Positions 26,264-35,748 of a DNA stretch of 57,520 nucleotides are shown in pieces. Positions within the stretch are counted from its first letter, which is position 1. Each line of letters begins with the position of its first letter. The translations under genes were made by a program, and so were the position numbers. The DNA comes from JAQWBS01 sp047975765. Lineage in GTDB: Bacteria; Pseudomonadota; Alphaproteobacteria; RF32; CAG-239. Location: assembly GCA_047975765.1 (NCBI GenBank), contig JBKEEF010000014.1, positions 1-57,520 on the forward strand, given 5' to 3'. The notes below the pieces were generated by a model. That model ran no database searches. It was given only the letters and a program-made list of their open reading frames with translations, and was not told the DNA's origin.

Positions 26264-27889
26264 ATGTTAAAGCTATTGAAAAAAATTACATGTTTTCTTT
26301 TTCTGATGTTTATCAGCGGAAATGTGCAAGCTCAGGCAAATATGAATGCGATGGATCAGAATGCTGACCAAAGCCAAGGAAATTATATGCCTATGGACAT
26401 GGGATATGCTGGCTTCAATTCTTTGGGAATGACACAAAGCGCGTGGTTAGATCCCCTTCAGAATTTAGGTGAAGGACAGACTAAACCAGCTTATTCAAAA
26501 TATTACTGGTCACCAGATCTCGTCCTTCCAATCAGACTAAGAGAAGGGATGTTAACTTTGATGAACTTCCCAGATTGGGAACTTGTTGAAGACATTTATA
26601 TCGGTGATAATTCATCTTTTGATGGACAAATCAGCGGTCCGAACACCATTTTGATTTATCCTCGAAAAGGTGCTCAAGTTGGTGTAGATACGAATATCAT
26701 TGTTTTTGGACGTTCTGGAAATAGATATGTGTTTTACGCAAAAAGTGAAGGTATTAACACGGAAAGACTGACAAACTCAATCATTGATATTGATGTTATC
26801 AGTGAAGGAAACGGAGGGGGTGGAAGTTCCGCTTCGGGAAAGGGCGTGGGCTCAGGCAGAGCCGGTGGTAAAGGTGCCAGTGGAAACTCTTTAGATTCAA
26901 CTTATACAAAGAGATTTCAAAAAGCGGACTGGATTAAACATATTCCTTTAGACCCAGAAAAAGTTAGATTTGATATTGAAACATATATTCCAAATCCAGA
27001 TGATGTTGTTATCGCTCCTGAAAGAGTGTGGAGAGATGATATTTTTACATATATTGATTTAGGCGAAAAATCTTTGACCATGACACAAAGACCAATTGTG
27101 ACTTTGATTGTGGAACGTGTTGAAGTTCCTGTTGGCTTTAGAGCAGCCGGTCCAAACAACAGATTGATTGTTGTTGAAGCAATCGGTGATATGGTTCTTC
27201 GTAATGGAAAAAGAATGGTTTGCTTGAAGATGAGAAGATCAGATTCACAAGGTCTAGATATGCAAACATATGCCACAGATATTCAAGGGCAAGAGTGGCA
27301 AGTTCCTGCTCCACTTCCAAATTTTGGTGGGCAACAAGGTGCTGCTGGTGGCGTAAGTGAGTTCTCAGGTGCTGGGGCAGGCTATGGTGCAGGAGGAAAC
27401 TTTGGTGGAATGGGTCAAGGTATGAATGGCACAATGATGACACCTATGCCAAATGGATATCATGGTGGACCAGGAGTGGGCAGCGATTATGGAAATATTT
27501 CTAATGCCGCAGCTTTTGATGGTGCAGATTATTCTAAAATGCAAAGAATAAGTGGTGGAAAAAATGGCAATGCTGGAACTGGTAAAGTTGGCGGAGGCTA
27601 TGGCTATGGTCAAGGATTTATTGACTCAGGCTCAAGCATATCCATTGAACTTGGAACAGACGGCAATGTGAGCAATCTTGAACTCCTCTGGAGCAGTTTG
27701 TCTGGAAAATATGCAGATATTTTGGCTGTCTATGAACCTTTCTATTCTGTTGATGCTCCAGCTGATGGACAAGGAAAAGAATTGTTCCACTTGAGAGTTG
27801 GACCTGTGAAAACACTTGATGAAGGTGATAATGTATGCAGCCAACTAGGAAGAAATGGTGTATTTTGTAGCGTAGTTAGGACACAATGA
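26264..27889 (+). CDS. virB9: VirB9-like outer-membrane complex protein with C-terminal SPOR domain
   Basis: 541 residues with a signal peptide ending VQAQA. A VirB9 N-terminal domain (about 60-175: LREGMLTLMNFPDWELVEDI, IVFGRSGNRYVFY) is followed by a Gly/Ser linker (181-210). The VirB9 C-terminal domain (about 245-325) contains APERVWRDDIFTYIDLG and a late LRNGKRMVCLK strand. After a second Gly/Met-rich linker (351-449), a SPOR-like domain (455-541) contains ISIELGTDG, WSSLSGKYADIL, LFHLRVGPVK and NVCSQL, and ends VFCSVVRTQ. SPOR domains bind peptidoglycan glycan strands lacking stem peptides. Canonical VirB9 is about 290 residues and has no such tail. The stop overlaps the next ATG (ATGA). 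Confidence 0.88.
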   Translation: MLKLLKKITCFLFLMFISGNVQAQANMNAMDQNADQSQGNYMPMDMGYAGFNSLGMTQSAWLDPLQNLGEGQTKPAYSKYYWSPDLVLPIRLREGMLTLMNFPDWELVEDIYIGDNSSFDGQISGPNTILIYPRKGAQVGVDTNIIVFGRSGNRYVFYAKSEGINTERLTNSIIDIDVISEGNGGGGSSASGKGVGSGRAGGKGASGNSLDSTYTKRFQKADWIKHIPLDPEKVRFDIETYIPNPDDVVIAPERVWRDDIFTYIDLGEKSLTMTQRPIVTLIVERVEVPVGFRAAGPNNRLIVVEAIGDMVLRNGKRMVCLKMRRSDSQGLDMQTYATDIQGQEWQVPAPLPNFGGQQGAAGGVSEFSGAGAGYGAGGNFGGMGQGMNGTMMTPMPNGYHGGPGVGSDYGNISNAAAFDGADYSKMQRISGGKNGNAGTGKVGGGYGYGQGFIDSGSSISIELGTDGNVSNLELLWSSLSGKYADILAVYEPFYSVDAPADGQGKELFHLRVGPVKTLDEGDNVCSQLGRNGVFCSVVRTQ

Positions 27890-30800
27890 ACAAAGAAAAT
27901 TTAACACATTCAGAAACTTATGTAAAAAAAACCAACCGCATAATTCTTGCGGTTGGTGTAGTTTCTTTTTTGTTGTTTTTATTTGGGGTCTATTTGCTTG
28001 TAAGTGATGATGGAATTGTTGATGAATTTGTCGAGCCAGAATTTACAGCAAATGATGACGTTTTAGGAATGTCTGGTGGTGCTGACCCTTTGCAAAATAC
28101 GATTGAATTTGGTGAACCTGAAGATAAACAAATTCCTTTGACGCTCACACCTAATCCTGTGCAAATGGGGCAGGTGGTTCTGGGAACAGAAGCTAAAAAT
28201 GTTTTAACCCTTGGTACAAATGGAAAAAATTCTATTAAGATTTTATCTATTAACTTAGCGGAAGCTCCAGCTGATGGGTTTACATTTAATCATAATTGTA
28301 ATGGAAAAATTTTACGAGGTGAAGAAACTTGCCATGTGACAATGAACTGGGTTCCTGTCGTTGCAGGAAACGTTCAAAATAATTTCATTGTAACTTGGCA
28401 TGAATCAAATCTTTCTCAGAGTAATGCAAAAGCAGAAAAAATTCCTGTTGAAGGAAGCTCAATCAGAAAAGAAGATTGTAATTTTTGTGATACATCTCCA
28501 GTTGCAACAGAAAAATCATCAACTCAAAGAGTAAGAGCAATTATTGGTCCAGACGGAAATGTGATTGGATATGCAGATGAAGATGGCTATGTAAAAAATG
28601 ACAAGGGTGTCACAGTTGGAAGAGTTAATGAATCTGGTCTCGCAGTTGACTCTGAAGGAAATGTTCTTGGTGTTGCTGAAAACCGAAAAGTTGTTCTTGA
28701 TGAATTTGGAAATGTAATTGGATATGTCAATCCAGATGGAACCGTTGTAGATTTGAATGGGAAGGTTATTGGAAAAGTTCTGCCGGATGGAACTGTTGTT
28801 GATTTAGATGGTAATGTTCTTGGTAAGGCCTCTGATACTGGATATATTTATGATAAAGACGGAAATATCATCGGACGCGTTATGCCAGACGGAACTGTTG
28901 TTGATATGAATGGTAATGTCATTGGCAGATTGAATGAAAAAGGCGAAGTTGTTGACGCCAATGGCAATATTATTGGATATGTCACAAAACCTGGCCGTGT
29001 GGCAATTGATAGCTCCGGAAAAATTCTTGGCGTAGTTATGCCAAATGGAGCCGTTGTTGATAAAGATGGTTCTGTAATAGGTTATGTTGACGAAAGTGGA
29101 AATGTTGTTGCTGATGAAACAATTGGAAAAGTTGGTTTGAGCCGCAAGCTTGCCTATGACAAAGACGGGAATGTCATCGGTTATATTGATGAAAATGGAA
29201 ACGTTGTTGATTTTAATGGTAATATAATTGGAAAAATGCTTGAGGATGGAACACTCGTCGATGCAAATGGGAATATTATCGGCAGAGCTGGAGAATCTGT
29301 TCAGCTTGTTCTTGATGCAAATGGAAAAGTGATAGGTTACGCAGCAAAAGATGGAAAAGTTTATGATTTTTCTGGAAATGTGATTGGTCATGTTGGTGAA
29401 AATGGTGAAATCATAAGTAATATTCGCCGAAAAATTGGTTCTATTGTAAATATTGCACTTATCCCTGTTGGTCCAACAGGCGAGGTTATTGGTGAAGTAA
29501 AAAACAATGGAGCTGTCGAAAATTCATCTGGGCAGATCGTAGGCAGAATTATTTCTAGTGGTATGGTCAAAGACACTTCTGGTGCAAAATTTATTGGAAA
29601 GCTTGTTCCTGGTGGTTTGGTTGTTGGATACGGATGTAAGAATGTTGGCTTCTTAGAAAAAGATGGAAGAATCAGAAAAGAAAACAAAGAAACAAAATTC
29701 AAAGTTTCAGCAAATGGTATAATCCATGATGGAAATGGTGGATATGTCGGCGAAGTTGTGAGACAAGGAAAAGTTTTTGACAATGATTGTAAATTGCTAG
29801 GTGAAGTTGGGAGCGATGGATTGGTCAGAACATCATCTGGCGGATATGTTGGTTGTGTCAATCCAGATGGTATTGTTTTGAATGATAAGGGCGATATTAT
29901 TGGTGCAACTGCTAAAGATGGAATTGCTTTGTCTTATGACGGAAACTATCTCGGAAAAGTTAGCCCAGATGGTATCGTGGTTTCAGATGCCTTGTTACCA
30001 GTTGGTTGTGTGAATGTTTATGGTGATGTTCTCGGTAAAAATGGAAGCTATATTGGCCGAATTTTGAAAGAAAAATATGCATATGATTTAGATGGTAACT
30101 TCATTAATGAAGTTGCTGAAGACGGAAGAGTTCCTGTGGCAGGTGTCGGTTATGCAAAAATTCTTGCTAACAATTCCCTTGTTGATAATAACAACAAAGT
30201 TATTGGACATATCTTGAGCGATAAAACAATTATTCAAGATGCTAATGGAAAAGTTAAAGGTAGTTTGTTCCCAGATGGAAATGTGTATGCATATAATGGT
30301 TCTGTTGCTGGAACATTGCATGGGGACGGTTTAGGTTTTTATAGTGGGCAAATTGGAATTCCACTGAAAATTGGTCAGGTTGTTGATTTCTCAGGAAAGG
30401 TTATTGGTCAAACAAATTTAGATGGTGCTGTTATCAACCGTTTTGGAGAAACACTGGGAGTAATTGATGCTAAAGGTAGATTTATTACTTCAAAAGGTGA
30501 ATATCGAGGCGATGTTTTAACGAAAGGTGTCGCTGTTGGTTACGATGGATCATATATTGGTTACGTTCTTTCTGACGGAAATGTGGTTAATATGGATGGC
30601 GGAAAAGAAGGTATCACAACTTCGGATAACAAAGTCATAAATAATGGTGGTGAGATTGTTGGGGAAGTGATTTCTGAAGATATTTTGACAGATATATGGG
30701 GAAATTATAAAGCTCGAATGAATTCGCTAGGTGATATTATTGATTTGAAAAATGATGTTGTAACTGCAATTTTACCAGGTGGTTCAACAGATAAAGGCTT

Positions 30801-31302
30801 AAGTATTTTGAAGCGAGGTGTTGTTGGAGATTTTGGTGGAAACGTAATTGGTTATGTTTTACCAAATGGAGATATTGCAGACACTCAAAATGTTGTTATT
30901 GGCAGAATTCTGGCTGATGGAAATGCTATTAGAAGTTCAGGAAAATTGGTGGGTGAGCTTTTTGAAGGCGATATCGTTATTAATAATGCTGACAAATTTG
31001 CAGGATATGTTCGAGCAGATGGAAAAATTATTGGAACAGATGGTTCTGTAATTGGAAGTTTGATTTCTGGTGGTTTAGCTATTGGTAAGAATGAAGGAAT
31101 TTTGGGAAAAGTCTACAAAATTGGAGCAACAATTTTAGGAAATGACGGAAAATATGTTGGTCGCCTTGCTCCAGATGGAACAGTTGTTGATATGAAAGGA
31201 AAAAATATCGGCTATCTGAAAAACAATGGTTCATTTGTGAACTTAGACAAACAAGTGTCAGGCTACGCACTTCAAGAAGTTGCCAAAAATCGGAGGAATT
31301 AA
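27886..31302 (+). CDS. Inner-membrane-anchored giant 17-residue-repeat protein (VirB10/DotG-like N-terminal half)
   Basis: 1138 residues. A short cytoplasmic N-terminus and one transmembrane helix (about 18-40) give the VirB10/DotG topology. An Ig/ASH-like beta domain (about 85-185) contains LTLTPNPVQMGQVVLG, a pair of conserved cysteines and WVPVVAGN. A CNFC pair precedes about 900 residues of tandem repeats with period 17 and consensus PDGTVVDxxGNVIGxV. No VirB10 C-terminal channel domain is present; the protein stops after the repeats. The next gene, two bases away, continues with the same repeat and does carry that domain. I infer that the two proteins together replace one VirB10/DotG. 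The ATG overlaps the virB9 stop. Confidence 0.75.
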   Translation: MNKENLTHSETYVKKTNRIILAVGVVSFLLFLFGVYLLVSDDGIVDEFVEPEFTANDDVLGMSGGADPLQNTIEFGEPEDKQIPLTLTPNPVQMGQVVLGTEAKNVLTLGTNGKNSIKILSINLAEAPADGFTFNHNCNGKILRGEETCHVTMNWVPVVAGNVQNNFIVTWHESNLSQSNAKAEKIPVEGSSIRKEDCNFCDTSPVATEKSSTQRVRAIIGPDGNVIGYADEDGYVKNDKGVTVGRVNESGLAVDSEGNVLGVAENRKVVLDEFGNVIGYVNPDGTVVDLNGKVIGKVLPDGTVVDLDGNVLGKASDTGYIYDKDGNIIGRVMPDGTVVDMNGNVIGRLNEKGEVVDANGNIIGYVTKPGRVAIDSSGKILGVVMPNGAVVDKDGSVIGYVDESGNVVADETIGKVGLSRKLAYDKDGNVIGYIDENGNVVDFNGNIIGKMLEDGTLVDANGNIIGRAGESVQLVLDANGKVIGYAAKDGKVYDFSGNVIGHVGENGEIISNIRRKIGSIVNIALIPVGPTGEVIGEVKNNGAVENSSGQIVGRIISSGMVKDTSGAKFIGKLVPGGLVVGYGCKNVGFLEKDGRIRKENKETKFKVSANGIIHDGNGGYVGEVVRQGKVFDNDCKLLGEVGSDGLVRTSSGGYVGCVNPDGIVLNDKGDIIGATAKDGIALSYDGNYLGKVSPDGIVVSDALLPVGCVNVYGDVLGKNGSYIGRILKEKYAYDLDGNFINEVAEDGRVPVAGVGYAKILANNSLVDNNNKVIGHILSDKTIIQDANGKVKGSLFPDGNVYAYNGSVAGTLHGDGLGFYSGQIGIPLKIGQVVDFSGKVIGQTNLDGAVINRFGETLGVIDAKGRFITSKGEYRGDVLTKGVAVGYDGSYIGYVLSDGNVVNMDGGKEGITTSDNKVINNGGEIVGEVISEDILTDIWGNYKARMNSLGDIIDLKNDVVTAILPGGSTDKGLSILKRGVVGDFGGNVIGYVLPNGDIADTQNVVIGRILADGNAIRSSGKLVGELFEGDIVINNADKFAGYVRADGKIIGTDGSVIGSLISGGLAIGKNEGILGKVYKIGATILGNDGKYVGRLAPDGTVVDMKGKNIGYLKNNGSFVNLDKQVSGYALQEVAKNRRN
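28540..31272 (+). repeat. Coding tandem repeat, 17-residue (51-base) unit, array 1
   Basis: The best-conserved stretch (about 28726-29300) reads as consecutive 17-residue units such as PDGTVVDLNGKVIGKVL, PDGTVVDLDGNVLGKAS and PDGTVVDMNGNVIGRLN. Units become more divergent toward 31272 but keep the DG-x-V and G-x-x-x-G spacing. From length and period I estimate roughly 50 units; I did not count each. At DNA level the units are imperfect, so the array is old. Confidence 0.88.
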
Positions 31303-31304
31303 CG

Positions 31305-34300
31305 TTGAGAATGTACTTTGAAACCATGAAAAAAACAATTTGCAAAACAGTAAACTTTGGATGTTTACTGATTGCCTTTATGTTGTTCTCAATAAAACCT
31401 TCTATGGCACAAGAAATTACAGCAATAGATTTTAATGGAGACCTTATTGGTAAAGTAATTCCAGATGGAAAGGTTATTAACTTTGATAACCAACTTATTG
31501 GAAACATTAATGCAGATAGTTTGATTATTGGTTTTAAGGGCGAAATTATAGGGGGAATTATTCCTCAAGGAATTTCTATTGGAAATGACAATAAGTTTTT
31601 AGGAAAAGTTAACAATGACGGAACAGTTCGTCTTCCTTCTGGAAAAATTGTTGGTAAGGTTTTGCCAAATGGTCTGGTTGTGGATGATGTTTACGATGTT
31701 ATTGGTACAGTCTTATTTCCAGGGTTGATTTATTCGGATTCTGGTGAAACTGTTGGAAGATTGACGGGTGATGGTAACTATATGAATCTCCAAGGACAAA
31801 GAATTGGTTTTGTTTCTGCAGATGGTTATGCTTACCGAAAAACAGGTGACGAACATATTCTTGATGGAAAGCTCATATCTTCAAAAATGATTGTTTCAGA
31901 TAAAGGTGCTTTTATCGGAAGTTTAGCACCAGGTGGAGATGTGACAGATTTTGATGCAAATGTTATTGGTCACATTCGTGCAAACGGCTTTGTTTTTAGT
32001 CCAGATAATAAGATTATTGGACGCACAGTTTCAAATGGTTATGCCACTGCTAACGATGGAGCATATTTGGGCTTTATCACATATAATGGTGAAGTTATCA
32101 ACGAAGAAAAAACAGTTGGTCGTCTTTTAGCAAGCAATGAAATTGTTGATTTGAAAGGTGATGTAATTGGAAATAAAATTGATTTTTCAGCAACATTTTC
32201 TGATGAAAGAGGTCGATATGTTGGAAGACTTCTGCCAAATGGAAAAATTGCTCGTGCAAAAGAAGTTGTGGGAAATTTAGGTCCAAATGGAACCGTTATT
32301 TCTGAAGATAAAATTATTGGTTATCAAGTTCATGAAGGTCCAGTTTTTGATTATAAAGGAAGCCTTGTTGCTCATGCTCTGAATAATGCCAGTGTCATAT
32401 CAATTTCTGGTTCTCCGCTTGGAAGTATGAGAGGGGATGCTGCTTTTGATAGAAGTGGAAAATTTATTGGTAAGACAGCAAGTTCTAGATTGGCTCTAGA
32501 TTTCAATGGCAAAATTCTTGGAATGACAAATATTGATATGACGGTGGGTGGACGAGATGATAAATCAAAAGTTTCTCCTTTTGGATTTGTTTTTTCATCT
32601 GAAGGACATATTGATGGGTATGCTTTGACACCTTCTCCTGTCTATGGATTGTTTGGAACAAAAATTGCAGATATTTCCTTGAATGGTGATGTAACAAACA
32701 ATGGTAATATATTCCCAGGTAAAATGACTTCTGCTGGATTGCATATTGATGAACGAAATCGTATTTTAGGAGCTTCTCTAGCACCAGATGTCGTAACAGT
32801 AAAAAAAGAAGAGGCAAACCCTTCTGCAATAAATTTAGTTTATAATATTGGTAGAATTATAGGAAAAATAGCTCCAAACTATAATATCATTTCAGCAAAT
32901 TCTGAAAACACAACAAACATTGCTCCCAAAATTGGTCAAGCTTATAAAGGAATGACCGTTGTTGGGCTTAATGGAAATGTGATTGGTTTTCTTTCTCCTG
33001 AGGGTAAGGCAAGAAACTTTTCAGGTTCAATTATAGGAAAAATAACAGATAACAATGTTGTTGATAATCGTGGTAGCTATTTAGGCGAACTTGTTTCTTA
33101 TGATGCTGTTGTTGATAGTTCATGTTCTTTTATGGGAGTTATCACACCACGAGGAGAGGTTAGAAACTATCGAGAAACTTATATTGGAAGACCGCTGCTT
33201 AATGGACAAATTGTCTCAGAAACAGGCTCTGTTTTGGGATATGCAATTAAAATGCTTCCTGTGATTGATGATAATGGTAATATCCTAGGAACAACTGCCG
33301 CAAATGGTAAAGTTATTAATTACAATAATGAAGATTTAGGCTGTGTTAATGCTCAAGGTATTCTTTATTCATCAGATGGAACAAGAATTGGCCGTCGTAT
33401 AACAAACAGTTCTGTGATGGATTTTGAAGGTAGAATTATTGGTCATACAGATGTCTCTGGCTCAGTGCTTGCAGATGATGGACAAATCATTGGCTATATG
33501 CAAACAGATGAAAATGTAAACTCTGGAACAGGAATTCCACTTGGGGGGCTTTTCAAATATAAATATGCTTATGATAATTCAAATAAGTTCATTGGAAGAG
33601 TGACAGAAGAAGCTAAGGTTTTGAACTCTGAAGATGAAGAAATTGGTTTTGTAGATTTCTTTGGAAATGTTCGTCAAGGCAGAAACAATATTGGTTATGC
33701 ACTCTATGATTTATATGTTTATGATTTGAATGGCGCAGTTGTTGGTTATGTTGCACCAGATGGCAATGTTTTATCATTTATCAACCAAAACATTGGAAAA
33801 ATGGATAAAGGTTTTGTTTTGGATAAGAGCGGAAAGATTATTGCTCGAGGAAACAGAGATTATAACGTTAGAACTGAAAAATTTGTTGTAATTGGTGCAT
33901 TGAACGGCAATGGTGAAGTTATTAATAACAAAGGTGAAGCGATTGGTATCCTCAACAATAGAGATGGTAATATTTTTGACAAGAAAGAAATGTATATTGC
34001 AAAAGCTTATCCTCTCCAATATTACAACAATATTGTGACTTCAACACCTGTTTATAGTGAAACAGGAGAAGTTATTGGATATGCTCGAGAAGATGGAAGT
34101 GTTGTTGATCAGGATGGTAAACTCATTGGGATTTTGAACGAAGATGGTATTGCAATCTCTGCAAATGGTGCGATTATTGGCGGGGTAGGTACAGATTGGT
34201 TCACAAAACCAGCTAACAAGAAGCTACAAAGACCAGATGGCGAGATTCCTGAAGTTGGCGTAAGTGGTGATATAAATGAACAAGCTCGTCGCTCTATGGC

Positions 34301-35738
34301 GATTGCTCTAACTCCAGATGGCGAATATTTAGGAAGAATTGGAAGTGATGGTCGTGTTATAAATGATTCAGGAAAAGTCTTAGGTCGTAAAATGCCGGAC
34401 GGACTTATCATTGATGATGATGGAAGTTTGATCGGGGTTGAAGAGACAGCAAAACCAGATACAAATGGCATTTATATTCCAACAGGAACATTTGGTGGTG
34501 GCGGAGCTTATGGAACAGGAACAGGTGCAGGTGGGAACTTAGGACCTGGCGGTGGTTATGGTCCAGGTGAAAGATATGACCCACAACGTTCAGCTGCTTT
34601 GGCGGAAGCTCAGAACCAAAGAAGACAAGGAATGAGTGTCGGTAAAATTAGCACATCTATTAAAACTTCAAATTTTGATGGAATGCAAAAAAACTGGGAT
34701 GAACAAGGAATTCAAAAAGCTATTTCTTCATGGAGAGTTGATTTGAGTGAGATGATTCTTGCTGATAAACCAATTCCTGCTGTGATTGCGCGTTCAATTG
34801 ATAGTAATAACCCAACTCCAGTAACAGCATATGTTGAAAGAAATGTTTATTCAGAAGTGGGTAGAAATATCATTATTCCTGCAGGAAGTAGAGTGATGGG
34901 AACTTTGGGTGGTTTAACAGCAACATCCGAAACAACTTCACAATCTGCAAAAGTTTCAATCACTTGGGAAAGACTTATCCGTCCTGATGGCTCAATCTTT
35001 GTATTCCAAGGAATCACAGGTGATGCTCAAGGTCGAGGAGGTGCTTTAGGGTATCTTGATCAACAGCTCTTCAAAAAATATACATTACCTGTGATGACAA
35101 CAATGCTCACATCAGGTATCACATATATGATGGCGACAGATACAGATACAACAGGACAAGTTGAAAGTTCGAGACAACAAGCAGCAAGTGATGCACGCCA
35201 GAACTTTGAAAATTCTATGAACGCAATTTTCCAACAGATTTTGCAAGATAAAACAAATATCAGACCATTAACTTATGTTCCGGCTGGTACAAGAATTATC
35301 ATTTATCCTAACGTTGACTTGTGGTTAAGAACACCTGAGAGAGATGAACTTGAAGCACATAGTCAGATGAACAAAAAAGACGTTTTGATTGATGATAATG
35401 AAAAAGTCAGAGAAGGTAAAGAAGTTGAGCTTAAAAAGAAAATCAATGCAACTGGCGGCGGGGGTTCAGGTACTGGTGGAACTGGTTCTGTTGTTTATGC
35501 ACCAGATAGCGAAGGAGTTTCTGAAGCAACAGGTGATACATTGTTAATTTCTGATAAGAAAATTGTTGAAGACAGAAGAAAGTTGGAAGCAAGCAAAAAT
35601 ACGGGTGGTAAAAATGCAACAGCTGGAGCAAGCACAAGTGTTGGTGTTCCTCCACCTCCGCCTCCATCAACTTCATCATCATCGTCAAGTTCTGCAACAG
35701 AAAGCAGTACAAACAGCAATATTCCACAGCTGTTCTAA
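31305..35738 (+). CDS. virB10: VirB10/DotG-like protein: signal peptide, giant repeat array and C-terminal VirB10 channel domain
   Basis: 1477 residues starting at TTG 31305 (GGAGG upstream); ATG 31311 is equally possible. The N-terminal hydrophobic segment ends SMA|QE and looks like a cleavable signal rather than a VirB10 anchor. Residues ~37-1045 are the same 17-residue repeat as in the preceding protein. A Gly-rich hinge follows (about 1060-1090). The VirB10/TrbI domain (about 1155-1345) has PAVIARSIDSNNPTPV, NVYSEVGRNIIIPAGSRVMG and WERLIRPDGSIF, then DAQGRGGALGYLDQQLF and a membrane-crossing antenna-like segment. The tail is Gly- and Pro/Ser-rich. DotG/IcmE is the known case of a VirB10 with a long repeat region, but its repeats are shorter. 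Confidence 0.88.
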   Translation: MRMYFETMKKTICKTVNFGCLLIAFMLFSIKPSMAQEITAIDFNGDLIGKVIPDGKVINFDNQLIGNINADSLIIGFKGEIIGGIIPQGISIGNDNKFLGKVNNDGTVRLPSGKIVGKVLPNGLVVDDVYDVIGTVLFPGLIYSDSGETVGRLTGDGNYMNLQGQRIGFVSADGYAYRKTGDEHILDGKLISSKMIVSDKGAFIGSLAPGGDVTDFDANVIGHIRANGFVFSPDNKIIGRTVSNGYATANDGAYLGFITYNGEVINEEKTVGRLLASNEIVDLKGDVIGNKIDFSATFSDERGRYVGRLLPNGKIARAKEVVGNLGPNGTVISEDKIIGYQVHEGPVFDYKGSLVAHALNNASVISISGSPLGSMRGDAAFDRSGKFIGKTASSRLALDFNGKILGMTNIDMTVGGRDDKSKVSPFGFVFSSEGHIDGYALTPSPVYGLFGTKIADISLNGDVTNNGNIFPGKMTSAGLHIDERNRILGASLAPDVVTVKKEEANPSAINLVYNIGRIIGKIAPNYNIISANSENTTNIAPKIGQAYKGMTVVGLNGNVIGFLSPEGKARNFSGSIIGKITDNNVVDNRGSYLGELVSYDAVVDSSCSFMGVITPRGEVRNYRETYIGRPLLNGQIVSETGSVLGYAIKMLPVIDDNGNILGTTAANGKVINYNNEDLGCVNAQGILYSSDGTRIGRRITNSSVMDFEGRIIGHTDVSGSVLADDGQIIGYMQTDENVNSGTGIPLGGLFKYKYAYDNSNKFIGRVTEEAKVLNSEDEEIGFVDFFGNVRQGRNNIGYALYDLYVYDLNGAVVGYVAPDGNVLSFINQNIGKMDKGFVLDKSGKIIARGNRDYNVRTEKFVVIGALNGNGEVINNKGEAIGILNNRDGNIFDKKEMYIAKAYPLQYYNNIVTSTPVYSETGEVIGYAREDGSVVDQDGKLIGILNEDGIAISANGAIIGGVGTDWFTKPANKKLQRPDGEIPEVGVSGDINEQARRSMAIALTPDGEYLGRIGSDGRVINDSGKVLGRKMPDGLIIDDDGSLIGVEETAKPDTNGIYIPTGTFGGGGAYGTGTGAGGNLGPGGGYGPGERYDPQRSAALAEAQNQRRQGMSVGKISTSIKTSNFDGMQKNWDEQGIQKAISSWRVDLSEMILADKPIPAVIARSIDSNNPTPVTAYVERNVYSEVGRNIIIPAGSRVMGTLGGLTATSETTSQSAKVSITWERLIRPDGSIFVFQGITGDAQGRGGALGYLDQQLFKKYTLPVMTTMLTSGITYMMATDTDTTGQVESSRQQAASDARQNFENSMNAIFQQILQDKTNIRPLTYVPAGTRIIIYPNVDLWLRTPERDELEAHSQMNKKDVLIDDNEKVREGKEVELKKKINATGGGGSGTGGTGSVVYAPDSEGVSEATGDTLLISDKKIVEDRRKLEASKNTGGKNATAGASTSVGVPPPPPPSTSSSSSSSATESSTNSNIPQLF
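31412..34443 (+). repeat. Coding tandem repeat, 17-residue unit, array 2
   Basis: This is the same GxVIGxV.xDGxVxDxxG unit as array 1, more degenerate, covering about 1000 residues before the Gly-rich hinge and VirB10 domain. Clear units include GDLIGKVIPDGKVINFD near the start and GEVIGYAREDGSVVDQDG near 34070. By length there are roughly 55-60 units (not counted individually). Confidence 0.85.
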
Positions 35739-35748
35739 GGAGAAAAAG

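Noticed and set aside
28700..29320. CRISPR-like periodic repeats
   Set aside because: The 51-base period is coding, units are imperfect and directly adjacent, and there are no unique spacers of constant length.
28804..29861. Long open frames on the minus strand inside the repeat gene
   Set aside because: They are antisense to the 17-residue repeats, which keep the opposite frame open; no ribosome site and biased composition.
31290..31330. A frameshift joining the two giant repeat genes into one
   Set aside because: The second frame has its own GGAGG ribosome site, a start codon and a clear signal peptide ending SMA|QE, and the first ends cleanly, so two genes are more likely.
35563..35748. 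An extended N-terminus for VirB11
   Set aside because: The stretch overlaps the virB10 C-terminus and gives an implausible peptide; AAGGAG just before 35749 fixes the start.
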